Shown: piece after piece, positions 38,372-50,947 of the stretch
How the letters are laid out: each line of letters opens with the position of its first letter
How positions within the stretch are numbered: the stretch's first letter is position 1
Notes under the pieces: model-generated
What the model saw: the letters and a program-made list of their open reading frames with translations, nothing else
Databases searched by the model: none
What the model was told of the DNA's origin: nothing
Made by a program: the position numbers and the translations under genes
NCBI GenBank assembly: GCA_012295275.1
Contig: CM022665.1
Span: 47,637,102 to 47,701,101 of the forward strand
Source of the DNA: Chrysomallon squamiferum
Taxonomy: Eukaryota > Mollusca > Gastropoda > Neomphalida > Peltospiridae
DNA length: 64,000 nucleotides
Direction of reading: 5' to 3'

Positions 38372-38383
38372 CAGCGCCACCAG
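38372..38383 (-). promoter_or_regulatory. CTCF-like motif
   Basis: The minus strand reads CTGGTGGCGCTG, close to the CTCF core (AGGTGGCGC in insects), about 880 bp upstream of the exchanger ATG. Confidence 0.35.
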
Positions 38384-38625
38384 CATCAGGAGAAGATAAC
38401 TTTACCGATATTTATAGCATCATTATTCTAGCAGCACGACGATAGATTATTGAAAGTTTTATGTGTTGACTGAGATAAATAATTAAACGAAAGCTAAAAG
38501 ATAATGAATGGACATGGTTTAATGTATAAATAAATTAAACTGTATTAATTTTAACTTGTAATGAAAAATTGATGATAAAGCTATTGTTTTGTTATTGTAA
38601 ATTAGATTTCATTGTTATTTGTTAA

Positions 38626-38667
<42 letters not shown>

Positions 38668-39519
38668 TTATATATTCTCGTTGTTTCGCATCAAAGATTT
38701 ATAATTCAGGTCTACATGTCATATATAAACAATAATAATAATAATTAATTAAATTGTGTCAGGGTTTATTCATTTCCTAAAGATTCGAAATAAATTATTT
38801 AGTTTGAAAAACTGATACATTACTTGCCTCATTTATACGACAGTGAATACATTTTTTTAAAAACATCAAAAAGTTTGAATGACAGGATGGTTTTTAACTC
38901 CTGAAACGAAGATTGTAAAATTTGAAAAACAAACGATTAAATAATAAATATATTCTTAATGTAGTTTTGAAAGGTGCATTTATTATATTTATTTATTTGT
39001 TTGTTTGTCCGTTTGTTTGTTTGTTTCTTTGAATTAGTCAGATTTTAGGTCATGGTCATGAACAAAAATATAAACTTACTGATAACGTACTGAACAAAGC
39101 GTAACGTAATAAGAGACTTTGTCTACATTTTAGCGTGGCTGAAGTTTAGGTTAAAAAAAGATCTGAAATACAAATTCAAAAGACCGGATTAAAAAAAGCA
39201 CAAGCCCCAATTAACTGGCTTAGAGTTCAAGTAAACAAACCCAGGAAAAAAAATAATAACAATGAAACGTTTGTGATCGTCAACCATAACAGTAGATATA
39301 CGTCCTTGTAGGCGTGAATGAATATAATATTAAATTTCATGTAAGTGAAACAATATTTAGACTGACATCAGTTTTAAAAATATAAATAAAATGATCGATT
39401 CATACTTTATATTGCTGAATTATGTTTTGGTTAATTTAACAAAACAGTTGATTTTGTTTGTTTAAGTCGCCAGTTTTTGGTTAATAAAATAAGATTCACG
39501 AGTATACAAAGAGCCTAAT

Positions 39520-39564
<45 letters not shown>

Positions 39565-40013
39565 GAGCCTAAGGCACACACATACATTCTCTCTCTATCT
39601 CTCTAAAAACCTAATGCACAAATATACACTGTCTATCGTTCTCTGACTCTCTATTAGTTTGTACTGATTTCATTTCGTAAAGATAATAAACTGAAGATGT
39701 GGTCACTCAAATGATTTGCTATCAGAGTAAGTTTTGGATTTCAGTTATTCGCGTTAATCGAGATAATAATAATAAGGTATAAATTATATTATTTTGTATT
39801 TGAAACTTACTGAATGTGAGTATTCAGAGTAAAAATAAAACCAGAATTAAATAAATAAATAAAAAATAAGTTTTAAAAAATGTTTTGAAAATAAAACTCG
39901 ATAATCCGCTATTTTATAGTTCATAACATTATGTACACAACAGTTTCTACTTGCATTGTCGGAATAACGTGTGTCTTTGTGTCAATGTGTTTCTGGGTTG
40001 TTCTTTTTTTCGT

Positions 40014-40014
<1 letters not shown>

Positions 40015-40048
<34 letters not shown>

Positions 40049-40122
40049 TTTTTTTGATTTGATTTGATTTGATTTGATTTATTTATTTATTTATTTTTTG
40101 ATATTATTATAATGATTTAAAA

Positions 40123-40156
<34 letters not shown>

Positions 40157-40195
40157 TGTTTATTTGTTTATTTGTTTATTTATTTATTTTATTAT
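40015..40195 (+). repeat. (TTTA)n, (TTTGA)n, (ATT)n and (TTTG)n compound microsatellite
   Basis: TTTA units, then four TTTGATTTGA-type units, TTTA again, ATT and finally TTTG/TTTA. Confidence 0.93.
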
Positions 40196-41618
40196 TATTT
40201 AGCTTCGATGTTTGTTTTTGTTTTTGTTTTGCTTTTGTTGTCTTGGGGTGTCAGCTATGCATACGTATGTTATGAATCATTTCTTAATACAACTGAACCG
40301 AACCATCAAACAATCACTGGTATTACAGCCACCTACAGAAACATTAATAATGTTTAACAAAAATGAATAAAAAAATATAAATCGAAATATAAAAAGAAAA
40401 AACATTTAATAATTTCTGAAATATATATAGTACAATATAAAATCTAAACAATGTTTGTGGTTATCACAGAGGTGAGAGGTTAGTGTCATTTCCGGAGTAA
40501 GGTCAAGTGACTACGTCATTACTTGATAAACACAAGAGGAAAACTCAACAAGTACTGCTGATGGAATTTAACCGGCTAGAACAGACAGTTAAATTAAATA
40601 TAGTCGTTTACAATTTAAAATAAAAATAAATAAATAAATAAACAAAATACAGATTGAGAATCCTTTATCGGAAATGCTTGGGACCGGAAGTGTTTCGGAT
40701 TTTGAGATAGATAATAACGAGGATTTTAGTGTAAACACAAATTCTAATTGTATTTCATATATATATTTCTGCAAAAACGAAACATTGGAAGAAGTTTCGG
40801 ATTTCGGAGCATTTTCTGAAATAATTTAATGTTTTGAAATTTTCGACTTTTGGATAAAAGATCCAAACGAATAATAATAATAATAATAATAATGATGATG
40901 ATGATGATGATACAAACAAGTTTTCTTCTAGATACTGTGATTTCATAGTCTGTAATCGAATCGTTGAGACTGATGTGAAATAACAAGATTTAATTTAATC
41001 CTTCACTTAGAAGAGAGATTGCATCCAGGCTTTCTTATCAAAGAATATTTTTTAATTAACAGCAAAGTGTCGATTAAAATCGATTAATAATGAAAGAAAC
41101 CAGAATTTAATAGCTAACACACACAAAAAAAATCAAAAACAAAATCATGATAATGCTCATGTGCCTTGGTGCCCTAAATTACACTGTTTAATGGCTAATC
41201 CTTGGGTGCGCTGTACGTTTGTGTTGTTCTGTGCACTTAAACGAGTTATTTCAGGATAGATGTTATCGTGTTTATTCTTTAGCTCTAGAATTTTTTTGTA
41301 TTATGTATTCATTATAGAAAAAATTAATGATCTTGAAAATCACCACTTATCACAAACACGCGCACACGCACATAATGAAAACGAGTGCACTTTCGTGTTA
41401 CAAGATAATGCGTTAATGATTATGACACGTATGAATTCTGGTCTACATTTACACAGATAATGTTTGTTATTTATATCTTATAAGAACATATACAATTATG
41501 CATCAGCATGAACTAACGTACGACAATTTCGGGGCTTGCAACAAATAACTAATATTTTGCAGCAAACTGGTTCCAGGTGTTTCTATCCTAGTCACCAAAG
41601 TACCGTGATGAATTCTGA

Positions 41619-41626
41619 TGACGTCA
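41619..41626. promoter_or_regulatory. CRE palindrome TGACGTCA
   Basis: Perfect CREB/ATF site in a single-copy, CpG-containing context. Confidence 0.35.
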
Positions 41627-42643
41627 CTGCATTCCGTACACTGGTGCCAGTGATGTGTTAACGTTCTTGTCTTCTTTAGTGAATGCGAATCACATTTCCT
41701 ATTAACAGTGTTCTTGCTGTGTTTATTACTCCCAACGTAATGAAAATGATATTTTCTCTGTATCTATCTTACTTACCAGTTACATATATTTAATAAATAT
41801 ATATATATATAATTTATTTTTCTCCTTATTTTTCTTTAGATAACTGTTTGTTCATATGTTATTAGAGTTTACTGATGGAAATAGAATTAAAAGAAAAATG
41901 ATGAGTTTATAACAAGGGAAGTGACGTCCTGTTACTGCAGATCGTTTTATATAAACCAGCTTATTACAGTATTGAACATGCGACCGAGTCAATGCCCTTT
42001 ACGCAAATATAAAGTAATATCGTTTACGATGACGGACATCATGCTTCTATATTAGCTTCTTCGTGATAATTAGTGCAGCGTATTATGACGTTATTAATGG
42101 TCAGAACAGCTCATCAGCTCTCTTGATTGACCATTGTTGAAGAGAAATTTTCGCCATTTAGTTATCAGATGGCTCAAAATAACAAAATGATGAAGGAATT
42201 ATTTGATACTGCTGTTTATGAAATTCTATGTTATAGATTAAAGAAGCCCATTAATAAACATATTTTATGTATAAACAACATTTCAGGAATAAAGGAATGC
42301 CTGAAGCAAATCGAAAAAAAAAAAAAAAATAACACTGCATGAGTGAAACATAAATGTAAAGGATATATATCTTTCTTCTTCTTCTTTTTTAACCTAAGCT
42401 TTGCTTATTTAATAAAATTAAAGCAGATAATTAATAATTAAAAAAAAAAAAAAAAAAAAAACTGCAAATAATAATACGATCCATACACTCTTTTAACAAA
42501 CAAACAAACAAAAAAAAAAAAAAAAAAAAGAAAGAAGAAGAATGAAGAAGACGAGAATATATTTTAGCTGAAATGATTTTTCTGATTTTTTTTTTTTTTT
42601 TTTTCTTTTTATTTTATTATTATTATAATTTTTTTTTTTTTCA

Positions 42644-42682
<39 letters not shown>

Positions 42683-43024
42683 CATTTTTTTTTTTTTTTT
42701 GAATGAAAATATCGGACAGAAAATCCGTTGCTGCGATTTCAAGACCTAGACATCGACTAACATTAAGGATCGTCATTAAACATCTTTCTACAGTCAGGAG
42801 ACTGGATCGTAAATTTTAATAATAAGGAGTTAGCAACTGTTGTGAAAGCAGTATAAGTCATTCTAGGCCTGTTTTTATCTTTTTAAACAAAACCCTGCTT
42901 TTGTATAACCCTGAACATTAGCTGCTTGTAGACTATGTACAAACACCGCACTCCTTGTTGAACACAAGAAATTGTAATAAAACCACAAACAGAACAGAAA
43001 TAATTTTAAATTTAGAAACAGTCT

Positions 43025-43027
<3 letters not shown>

Positions 43028-43066
<39 letters not shown>

Positions 43067-43111
43067 GTATTAATGATAATAATAGTCATAATAATAATAA
43101 TAATAATAGTC

Positions 43112-43150
<39 letters not shown>

Positions 43151-43345
43151 TAATAATAATAATAATAATGAAGGTAATAATTTCAAATGCGAAAAACATT
43201 ATGAGTCATATATATTTTTTCTTAAATAAAACGTCTTGCATACACAATTTGTATTAGATACTTAGCTATTAAAAATAAATAAATAAATAAATAAAATAAT
43301 AATAATAATAATAATAACAACAACAACAATAACAACAATAATTCA
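43028..43345 (+). repeat. (AAT)n arrays with (AAAT)n and (AAC)n
   Basis: AAT array of about 45 units with TAGTC interruptions to 43,165, then after 100 bp of unique sequence AAAT, AAT and AAC runs. Confidence 0.94.
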
Positions 43346-45139
43346 TAAACGTTTATGATTAAATTTAAAAATGCTGTACAAAATTACATAATTTTATTCT
43401 GCTGGATTTTAAGTTTTGTAATATCATTCTGTGCTGACTACAAAGCACTGGGTATAAATTTCATTAATCTTAAACCAATCCTGTAATCAAACTGTGGTTA
43501 AGTCATCAGTAGGTTCTGGGATCGCATTACACTTCAGGCTCCCATAGGCTACAGAGCTGACCGGAGAACTGACTAACAAGTACACAGTATCTTCTCTGAA
43601 ACTAATTTCCTAACGTACTAACAGGTAAACTGGCTTTGTTGACAGCTTTCTGAATAATGTGATTATAAAAGACGTGATGTAACTATCAACTCTTTTTAAA
43701 AGTGATATTTTTAACGGATTTGTGTTTTACATCTAACAGTAAATACGAAAAAGGTATTTCTGAGAAAAAAACAGCTACTAAACCTTCTTAAATATGGTCT
43801 TCTTGTTTATCGTTATTTAAATCCGTCATATTCTGTGACCTAATTTAAAATAAACAAGGAACAAAACAAACAGAAAAAAAAAAAGAGAAAAAAATCAGCC
43901 AAAAAAATAACAACACGAAAACAATAGAAATCGAAAAACAAATCAGACGAGAACAAAACAAAACCAAAAAAAAAAAAAAAAAAATCACGACAAGATGATA
44001 ATGACTGTCCTAGAAGATTCAAAGTTTAATCGATTGCTTTTAATTAAGGTAGACAGGTAGGTAAGTAGATAATAAAAAATAGGTAAGTATGTGACAGGGA
44101 GTGGGTAAAATTGATAAGTTATTGTTTTGTGGTTTTTCATTACGAATTTATTTGCTTATCGATCTGGAAAAACATTTTTATTATTTTGCTTTCTTTCTTT
44201 CTTTTTTGTCTTTTTTCATTATTATTATTATTATTAGTAGTAGTAGTAGTAGTAGTAGTTTATATTGTTATTACTAGCTGTATTAGTATTAGTCTTATTT
44301 ATTTATTTATTTATTTTACATAGCTATTTTAATCGTTCATTCTTCCTTTTTCTTTTTTCAGTTCTTTTCTTCATTCGTTCATTTACTAATTTGTGATTCT
44401 CTCTCACTCTGTTACTAATCACGTAGCTATGTAAACGGCTGTGTTGTGTTTAGTAGAACAAAGAAGTGAAATGTAGAACAAAACTCGCACGTTATCAGAT
44501 CGATGTTTCAAATCACTGATCATTAAATACAGAGATTTACTTGAGAAGGCGATAAATAAAAAAAAATAAAAAAATCAATTCCGGTAATCTGTAGGTGGCT
44601 TAGTGCAACACGGAGCTCTAAAAGCCTTCTTGTTAAAACTGTAGTGTTAAATACTATGTGAACCAGACTCGGTTAAGCCTTTGGTCTTAAGCCAGGTTAG
44701 TTACTAAGTTCGTATCCAGTTAATGGCCGCTAACGCTTAAGTCTGAGGAAGCTGTACCATCTCTTTTCTCGGTCTTCTGTTTAACTCTAAATTAACCCTG
44801 CAAAAACGTTCATGAGTTTATACCCGCAGTTAATACTTGCGATATTTACATAAAAAGTATCACAGTTCCTCCATTTATTCATTTATTTGTTTATTATTTT
44901 GTTTTATACCTAATCATTTTAAGGCTTAATTAGCCTGCAATAATGATAATTAATATACATAACGTATTATATAAAACTATTTCTGCCTGCTAGACGCATG
45001 CAACGTGAGGTTAGCATTGAGTACGTACATATTAGTACACGTATTTTACTTAATTACTACGTCATATACAATAACAACGTAATTACATTCCCGCCCACTT
45101 TTATAAAATACGGCTTGATACGCGATCTAATAAGCAAAA

Positions 45140-45147
45140 TGACGTCA
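45140..45147. promoter_or_regulatory. CRE palindrome TGACGTCA
   Basis: Perfect site, followed by CAC. A TTCCCGCCCAC motif (E2F/KLF-like) and TATAAAA lie about 40-50 bp upstream, so the block resembles a promoter. Confidence 0.35.
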
Positions 45148-45274
45148 CACACGATAATGACATGTTACTGCTCGTTAAAGATGATTGGATAATGTTATTA
45201 CAGATGGCTGTAATACGCATGCAGCTAAGACCACAACCTTATAGAGTCACTGCTACTGCGTGGCATATATATAA

Positions 45275-45311
<37 letters not shown>

Positions 45312-45659
45312 CATAGCTTGATATTGTCGATTCAAACAGAGTTAAAAATAGCACGTAACAGATGTGTCAGTACAACATGAAATAAGATCCAATGTCATGT
45401 TTCTGTTTATGTAACGAGTTAACAGAATAGCAAATACGTGGAAAAAACTTAATTTTTGCTTTTGTTATTTTTACTGTTTTGTTGTTTTGTTGGTTTTTTT
45501 TTTTTTTTTTTTTTTTTTTAAACAAAAATTTGATGTTTGTTGTTTTTTTTGTTGGTGGTGGGTTTTGGGGGATTATTTTGTTGTTGTTGTTTCTTTTTTT
45601 AACTTATTATTATTTAACATCTTCTTGATTAGTTCCATTATCACAACCGCCTCATCGTT

Positions 45660-46017
45660 CTAATCCGTATTACCATTACTACTATTACCTGTACTGTTTA
45701 CCACAACTACCGATTTTTGTATCACTATTACCACTACTGCAATTACTACTTCTGCTACTACTACTACTACTACAACTACTCCTACAACTATAACTACTAC
45801 TACTGCTACTGTTACTACTATTACTGCTATTATTAATTCTACTACTATAATTACTAATTTTACTACTAGTAATACAAAAACTACCACTACTACTAGTAAT
45901 ATGTGTGTCATTGCTAAGCTAATGGTGATATTGTTATTGCTATTATAACTACTAACAAACCAAAATAATAATATAAAAGTAAATAAATAAGTTAATAAAT
46001 AAATTAATAAATAATTA

Positions 46018-46081
<64 letters not shown>

Positions 46082-46092
46082 TCGTAGTAGCA
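45660..46092 (+). repeat. Imperfect (ACT)n, then (AAT)n-(AGT)n arrays
   Basis: ACT/ATT-type trinucleotides with many substitutions from 45,660 to 45,900, then AAT (about 46,018-46,048) and AGT (about 46,048-46,080). Confidence 0.9.
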
Positions 46093-46697
46093 GCAGCATT
46101 AGTCGTAATTATAGTAGTAAAATTTGTTGTAATCTAACTAGTAGTAGCATAACTGTTGTTGTTGTTGTAGTGTAAGTAGTAGTTACTTTAATGGCAGTTG
46201 AAGTTTCAGTATAATAATAGCTGCTGCTGTTGTAGTCTTGCACGCAGCACGTAAACAAATGGCTGTACCTGATCGATATTAATAACGCCACTATTAAAAT
46301 GCACGTCATAAATTGTTTTCGGGAGTATACATTTGAGCACCTGTTACAGGAACTGCTGGCATAGCAGCCATTGAGGGGTTCCGGCGGCCATTGTGAAATT
46401 TAACTGTAATTACGACAATTTGTCTAGGCACATATGCAACGGTGCTGATATAAATATCTACCTGTTTGAACCTGGAAAGCGATAAATACAATCAAACACC
46501 GTCTAAACAAAAAGTGACCTCGTCGCGAAAGTGGGAGTAGAAACGTTGTCGTACTGCACTTTGTACTTGTGTCACGTCGTTGCGTTTGTTTGTTTGTTTT
46601 TGTCTTGTTTGCTGATGTGTGTGTGTGTGGGGGGGGGGTTGCAGCGTTTTCGCTTCTTCTCCTTTGGTTTTCAGCTCGTTGAATGCCTGAACGAATT

Positions 46698-46729
<32 letters not shown>

Positions 46730-47394
46730 ATGCTTACATATAAAAAGAAAGAAGCAAATTAAACACTAACCAAATACAAAGTGTAAATTTACAGTTTATT
46801 GTAACTTTACAACCCACAAAATCCCAGTTTCATCAAATTCGATCATAGACGCGAATTATACTTAATTACTGTTTTCTCACCTCGACATAGAGTTCATACG
46901 TAAACATGTTTCAGTATATTTTCACTTAAAAGCAGTTAGGTTAGCAATATTGCCAAAAGAAAATAATGAAATAAATATATTTTATTTGTTTACTAACGTA
47001 GGTGACCTCTAGTGACACCTTTATAAATATATATATATATATATAGGTAGATAGATAAAGGATCCATTTTACGATTGTTAATCCTTCTCAAAACGTTTAT
47101 ATATTTATTTATTTGTTTAGTGTGTACATTATCTATTTTTATTGATATAAAAGTAATTTTTCGCGAGTTATTGTGTGTGGGTGTTTTTGACGTGTACAGG
47201 TCAGTAAACAGGTCTATTAGTCTCGCAATTAAAACGGATTAATTCCTGGTCGTAAATGATAACTTGCTGACAAATGGCGGACATTGGACCCAGCGTAAAT
47301 AAACGAGTAACCAGCGCATGGCCGGCACAGATTGAGGAATTCCACTTCACAGTGATTACCAATACTTGACGCGTTGATAAAAATAGCCATTCAT

Positions 47395-47426
47395 TCACAT
47401 CGGGTTTACCCGTTACCCGGATGTGA
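47395..47426. repeat. Inverted repeat upstream of the ZDHHC22-like gene
   Basis: TCACATCGGGT and ACCCGGATGTGA pair over 11 bases with one bulged G and a 9-nt loop, 182 bp before the ATG. Confidence 0.7.
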
Positions 47427-47607
47427 CGTTCCAGGGTCACAACGATAGCAGATATGTTCACAAACACGCCGGTATTTGCCTATCGCCGTTAACTGACTTG
47501 GTGGGTGAAGAAGAAGAAAAGAAAGAAAAAAAAAAAAATCAATGAGAAACTGGTTAGTATTGAACATCCTCTGATTGGCGTGCATGGAATCTCGATAATT
47601 TCTGGAG

Positions 47608-48507
47608 ATGGTACTTAGATTGATTGCCGACAGAAAAACAAAATGGCGCCTGCGTTTTCTAGCCGTTCTCAACCTGATTGGAAGCCTGTATTTCCTGGTG
47701 ATGTGTGCGTGCGCCGCGTACCTCGTCTGGTTTGAAATACTGCCCTGCTTCTACGACGACGGTAAATTAATGATGAGGGTGCACAAGACGTTTGTCGTGT
47801 ACGTGTCGGTGAACGCTTTGGGGAATTTCGTCTGCTGTCTGCTGGCGGACAACGGCGTGAGACGTTGCGAAAGTGAGAAGAAGAAGAAGAACGAATGGCG
47901 GTGGAAGGACAGGCCGACGAAAGTGAATTCGTGTGAACACTGCCAGGCTTGGAAGCCGAATCGATCGCACCACTGCCCACTGTGCGCGACCTGCATACTG
48001 AGGAGGGACCACCACTGCTTCTTCATGACAGTCTGCATCGGCTACTTCAACCAGAAGCACTTCATCTTCTACTGCTTGTTCATGTTCGTTGGGACGTTCT
48101 ACACGCTGATTATGGTGGTGAAATACGCCCATGCCGAGTACGGCGTCCAGTTCTCAGGACCCCAGACCTTTGTCACTCTGCTGATAGACTTCGTAGCAGA
48201 GGCCATGTCGGGCAGACCGCCATCTGTCTTCCACGTGTTTCTCATCTACATGCTGTACAGCTGTCTCGTCATGGGACTGGCCGCTGTGGCCTTTCTGTAC
48301 TGGCAGGTCGCGATAGCAACCAGTGGACAGACGTCATACGAGGCGTGGCGCGGGTTGGAGACGTACTCTCAGGATTCCGTGAAAGAAAACTGGAAAGACG
48401 TTTTTGGAAAATACTGGCCCTTGCTGGTGTTGCTCCCGCTGCCCTTACCTCAGTACAGCGATGGAACGTATAATCCAGAAAGCAATACACGCAAGAAGAA
48501 ATCATGA
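47608..48507 (+). CDS. ZDHHC22-like: DHHC-type palmitoyltransferase, ZDHHC22-like, intronless
   Basis: Protein S-acyltransferase: it autoacylates on the DHHC cysteine, then passes the fatty acid to cysteines of client proteins at the ER/Golgi or plasma membrane. The 299-residue frame is complete in one exon. Four hydrophobic segments are visible (about 17-43, 58-80, 152-175, 208-237). The cysteine-rich domain between the second and third has CEHC (109-112), HHCPLC (121-126), C129 and DHHC (134-137). After DHHC comes FF, not the usual PW, then TVCIGYFN. The same DHHCFF pairing, the NALGN motif in the second membrane segment (69-73), GQT near 240 and VFGKxW near 265 are what I recall of vertebrate ZDHHC22, so I place it there rather than with ZDHHC24. 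TSYE (242-245) sits where the family has TTxE. The basic KKKS tail could be an ER-type signal. The exon is GC-rich compared with its surroundings and has no introns, so a retrocopy or lineage-specific duplicate is possible. Confidence 0.9.
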   Translation: MVLRLIADRKTKWRLRFLAVLNLIGSLYFLVMCACAAYLVWFEILPCFYDDGKLMMRVHKTFVVYVSVNALGNFVCCLLADNGVRRCESEKKKKNEWRWKDRPTKVNSCEHCQAWKPNRSHHCPLCATCILRRDHHCFFMTVCIGYFNQKHFIFYCLFMFVGTFYTLIMVVKYAHAEYGVQFSGPQTFVTLLIDFVAEAMSGRPPSVFHVFLIYMLYSCLVMGLAAVAFLYWQVAIATSGQTSYEAWRGLETYSQDSVKENWKDVFGKYWPLLVLLPLPLPQYSDGTYNPESNTRKKKS

Positions 48508-48567
48508 GAGATGCGATGTGTGTTGACGATACACTTTTAGTTTTTTTAAGATATCGCCTGTTCTAGA

Positions 48568-48669
<102 letters not shown>

Positions 48670-48737
48670 ATATACATATATATCACAATCATACAATTAC
48701 ATATGTAATATCTGTTTTCACTTTTTTTTTGTGGTAT

Positions 48738-48763
48738 ATTATTATTATTATTATTATTATTAT

Positions 48764-48800
<37 letters not shown>
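48738..48800 (+). repeat. (ATT)n-(ACT)n compound microsatellite
   Basis: About nine ATT units followed by about twelve ACT units, uninterrupted. Confidence 0.96.
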
Positions 48801-48801
<1 letters not shown>

Positions 48802-49104
48802 ATCTCCGAGAACACCTAGCACACACACACAGAAGTGGAACCAATCAAAGAACGGACGGTTGTTACAGATGCCCGGTGACTGAAAATAACTATTCCGACT
48901 CCTCCTACGTAATGAATTAGTGAAATGAGGAACACGTGCTGCACGTTCCACTGTGAGTCAATGAAAACCATTATCCCCGCTCATCTAGCCTGCGTGCCTG
49001 TTTCCTATCACATGTCACACGTGCCATTGTTATATTTATTACAGATTTTCATCTCGATCATTATTATATATATTTTTTATTTTTTTACTTTTTAAATATA
49101 ATAA

Positions 49105-49735
49105 ATTATAAAGGCTTCGTTTAATATCACTCCTGTTTATATCTTTTCTTAAAGGCTTTATTAATATTAATCATGTTTTATATTTTATTAGTTATTAGTT
49201 TATGGTTTATTTTAGGTTTAGCCAACATTAGTCATTTTTTGAAATATATTACGGGCTTAGCTAATTAATCTTATTTTTTCTTCTTTTTTTGTTTTTAAAA
49301 GGCTTAGTTAATATTAATCATTTTTTATATTTTATTATAGTCTTACTTAATTAGTTATTATTTTATTTTTTATTTTATGTTTAGCTAACATTAGTCATTT
49401 TTAATGTATTTTATTATGGGCTTAGGTTATATAAAATCGTTTTTTTTATATATATATATTTTATTACAGATTTAGATAATTAATCATTTTATATATATAT
49501 TTTGTTTTTTTTCTTTCTTAAAGGCTTAGTTCATATTAATCATTTTTTATATTTTATTATAGTCTTACTTAATTAGTAATGATTTCATATTTTATTTTAC
49601 GCTTAGCTAATAAGTCATCATTTTCTATTTTATTAAAGGTTTTGTTAATATTCAAAAAAAAAATATATATATATATTTTATTAACGGGCTTAGCTAATAT
49701 TAGTCATTTTGTATATGTTATTATATGCTTAGCTG
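49105..49735 (+). repeat. Degenerate AT-rich tandem repeat (about 45-50-bp unit)
   Basis: Recurring GGCTTAGCTAATATTAATCA then TTTTTTATATTTTATTA. Copies are diverged and vary in length. Confidence 0.75.
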
Positions 49736-49970
49736 GCCTGTCTAGCTTTGTTCTGTAGTAAGAGCGCTCGCCTGAAGTATAAAGTCGCCGAATCGATTCT
49801 ACTTACTGAGCTATGTCCCGTTCAAGTCGGTGCTCTGTGAATCGTGCATCAATGCCTGAATGTGCTTTTAATCTCTGGGAAGGCGTACGAAACAGATCAG
49901 CTGATGCTTTTCCATAAAGGAACCACTGCAGTAGCTTTCCTCTCATATAAATAGTATGCAAATTCACGTA
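49735..49970 (+). mobile_element. tRNA-derived SINE
   Basis: The head resembles a tRNA: GTAGTAAGAGCGCTCGCCTG (the anticodon-arm region of many molluscan SINE heads) and a B-box-like GTCGCCGAATCGATTCT at the right spacing. The body has CCATAAAGGAACCACTGCAG and AGCTTTCCTCTCATATA, like the AAGATCCCTTGCT / AGCGGGTTTCCTCT blocks of related elements. No poly(A) tail or target duplication was resolved. Confidence 0.7.
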
Positions 49971-50061
49971 TTTAATTACTACATCATATTACTACCGTCG
50001 TTAGTGTAAGTTTATAGGTTATTCAAAACTTAAAATGATTATATTAAAACCATGGATTTGT

Positions 50062-50068
50062 GTGTGTA

Positions 50069-50108
<40 letters not shown>

Positions 50109-50180
50109 GTTTTGTAGGGTGTTGTTTTCTCTCTCTCTCTTTTTTACATAGACCCCATTTTATTTATTTATTTATGTATG

Positions 50181-50212
<32 letters not shown>

Positions 50213-50215
50213 GAA
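50062..50215 (+). repeat. (TG)n, then (TTTA)n and (ATT)n
   Basis: TG run to about 50,107. After 50 bp come TTTA units and then nine ATT units. Confidence 0.92.
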
Positions 50216-50219
50216 ATAT

Positions 50220-50913
50220 TGAAAATTAATAGAGGAATGGTATTTGTATCACTAAATATAACCAAACATAAAAGTCTAATTAATGTGTTTTGTCGAAGTA
50301 ACTATTTTTGACAACAAACTGTCTTCCGTTAAACGTGCACGGGCGTTGCTACGCCAACATTTCTATCTTCTACTCTATCTAGATGCCTGGAGTCCTTGTT
50401 AAATGTGTTTCGGATAAAGATAATAAAAAAGAAGCGGCGTGAATAAACAAACATGATGATAACATACTGCATCAAGTCAAATGCTGCCAATGAAGAATTT
50501 ACTTTGCCAGTTGCCTCCCGTAATTTATACTCTTCAGTTCTACCAGTGTATTTATACATCGTCTGTTTCCGTTAGTTGCGGGGAACGTCCCACGTAGGAA
50601 TTAAGAGCGATGTAATAAATCTTGTCTGTATATTGTAACCAACAGAGAATACATAATATATTTGTCTGGTATTAAAATATCAAAGCAGATAAATTTATGC
50701 TTATGTAGATGGACTACGACGAACCGAACGTGACTACTGGCTGAACTAAACAGTAGCCGTGCTAACTGAAAACTGTCGTAACATTGTGCAATATTAGCAG
50801 ACGACAGAAGTCTACGTATTTAACTGTTTGCACTCTACGTCTAGGGAATCTTCTAATTGTTTTTATTCTGCTGTATATATAAGATATAAATATCAATATC
50901 TTCTTATGCAAAC

Positions 50914-50947
<34 letters not shown>

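Larger units (their letters stand above)
37496..47607. other. Intergenic and upstream region between the exchanger and the ZDHHC22-like gene
   Basis: No coding exon could be supported. The part at 37,500-38,400 is single-copy and CpG-containing, and is the likely 5' region of the exchanger gene. From 38,400 on, AT-rich sequence and microsatellites alternate: ATT at 38,633-38,665, CT at 39,526-39,560, TTTA/TTTG at 40,015-40,195, ATT/T-rich at 42,580-42,700, AAT at 43,028-43,165 and AAAT/AAT/AAC at 43,270-43,345. CRE-like palindromes occur at 41,619 and 45,140. Single-copy stretches at 41,500-42,350, 43,360-43,760, 44,350-45,240 and 46,100-46,680 hold nothing I recognise. Confidence 0.6.

Noticed and set aside
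47669-48505. Frames of 78 to 174 codons overlapping the ZDHHC22-like gene
   Set aside because: Shadows caused by its GC-rich codons; they lack family motifs.
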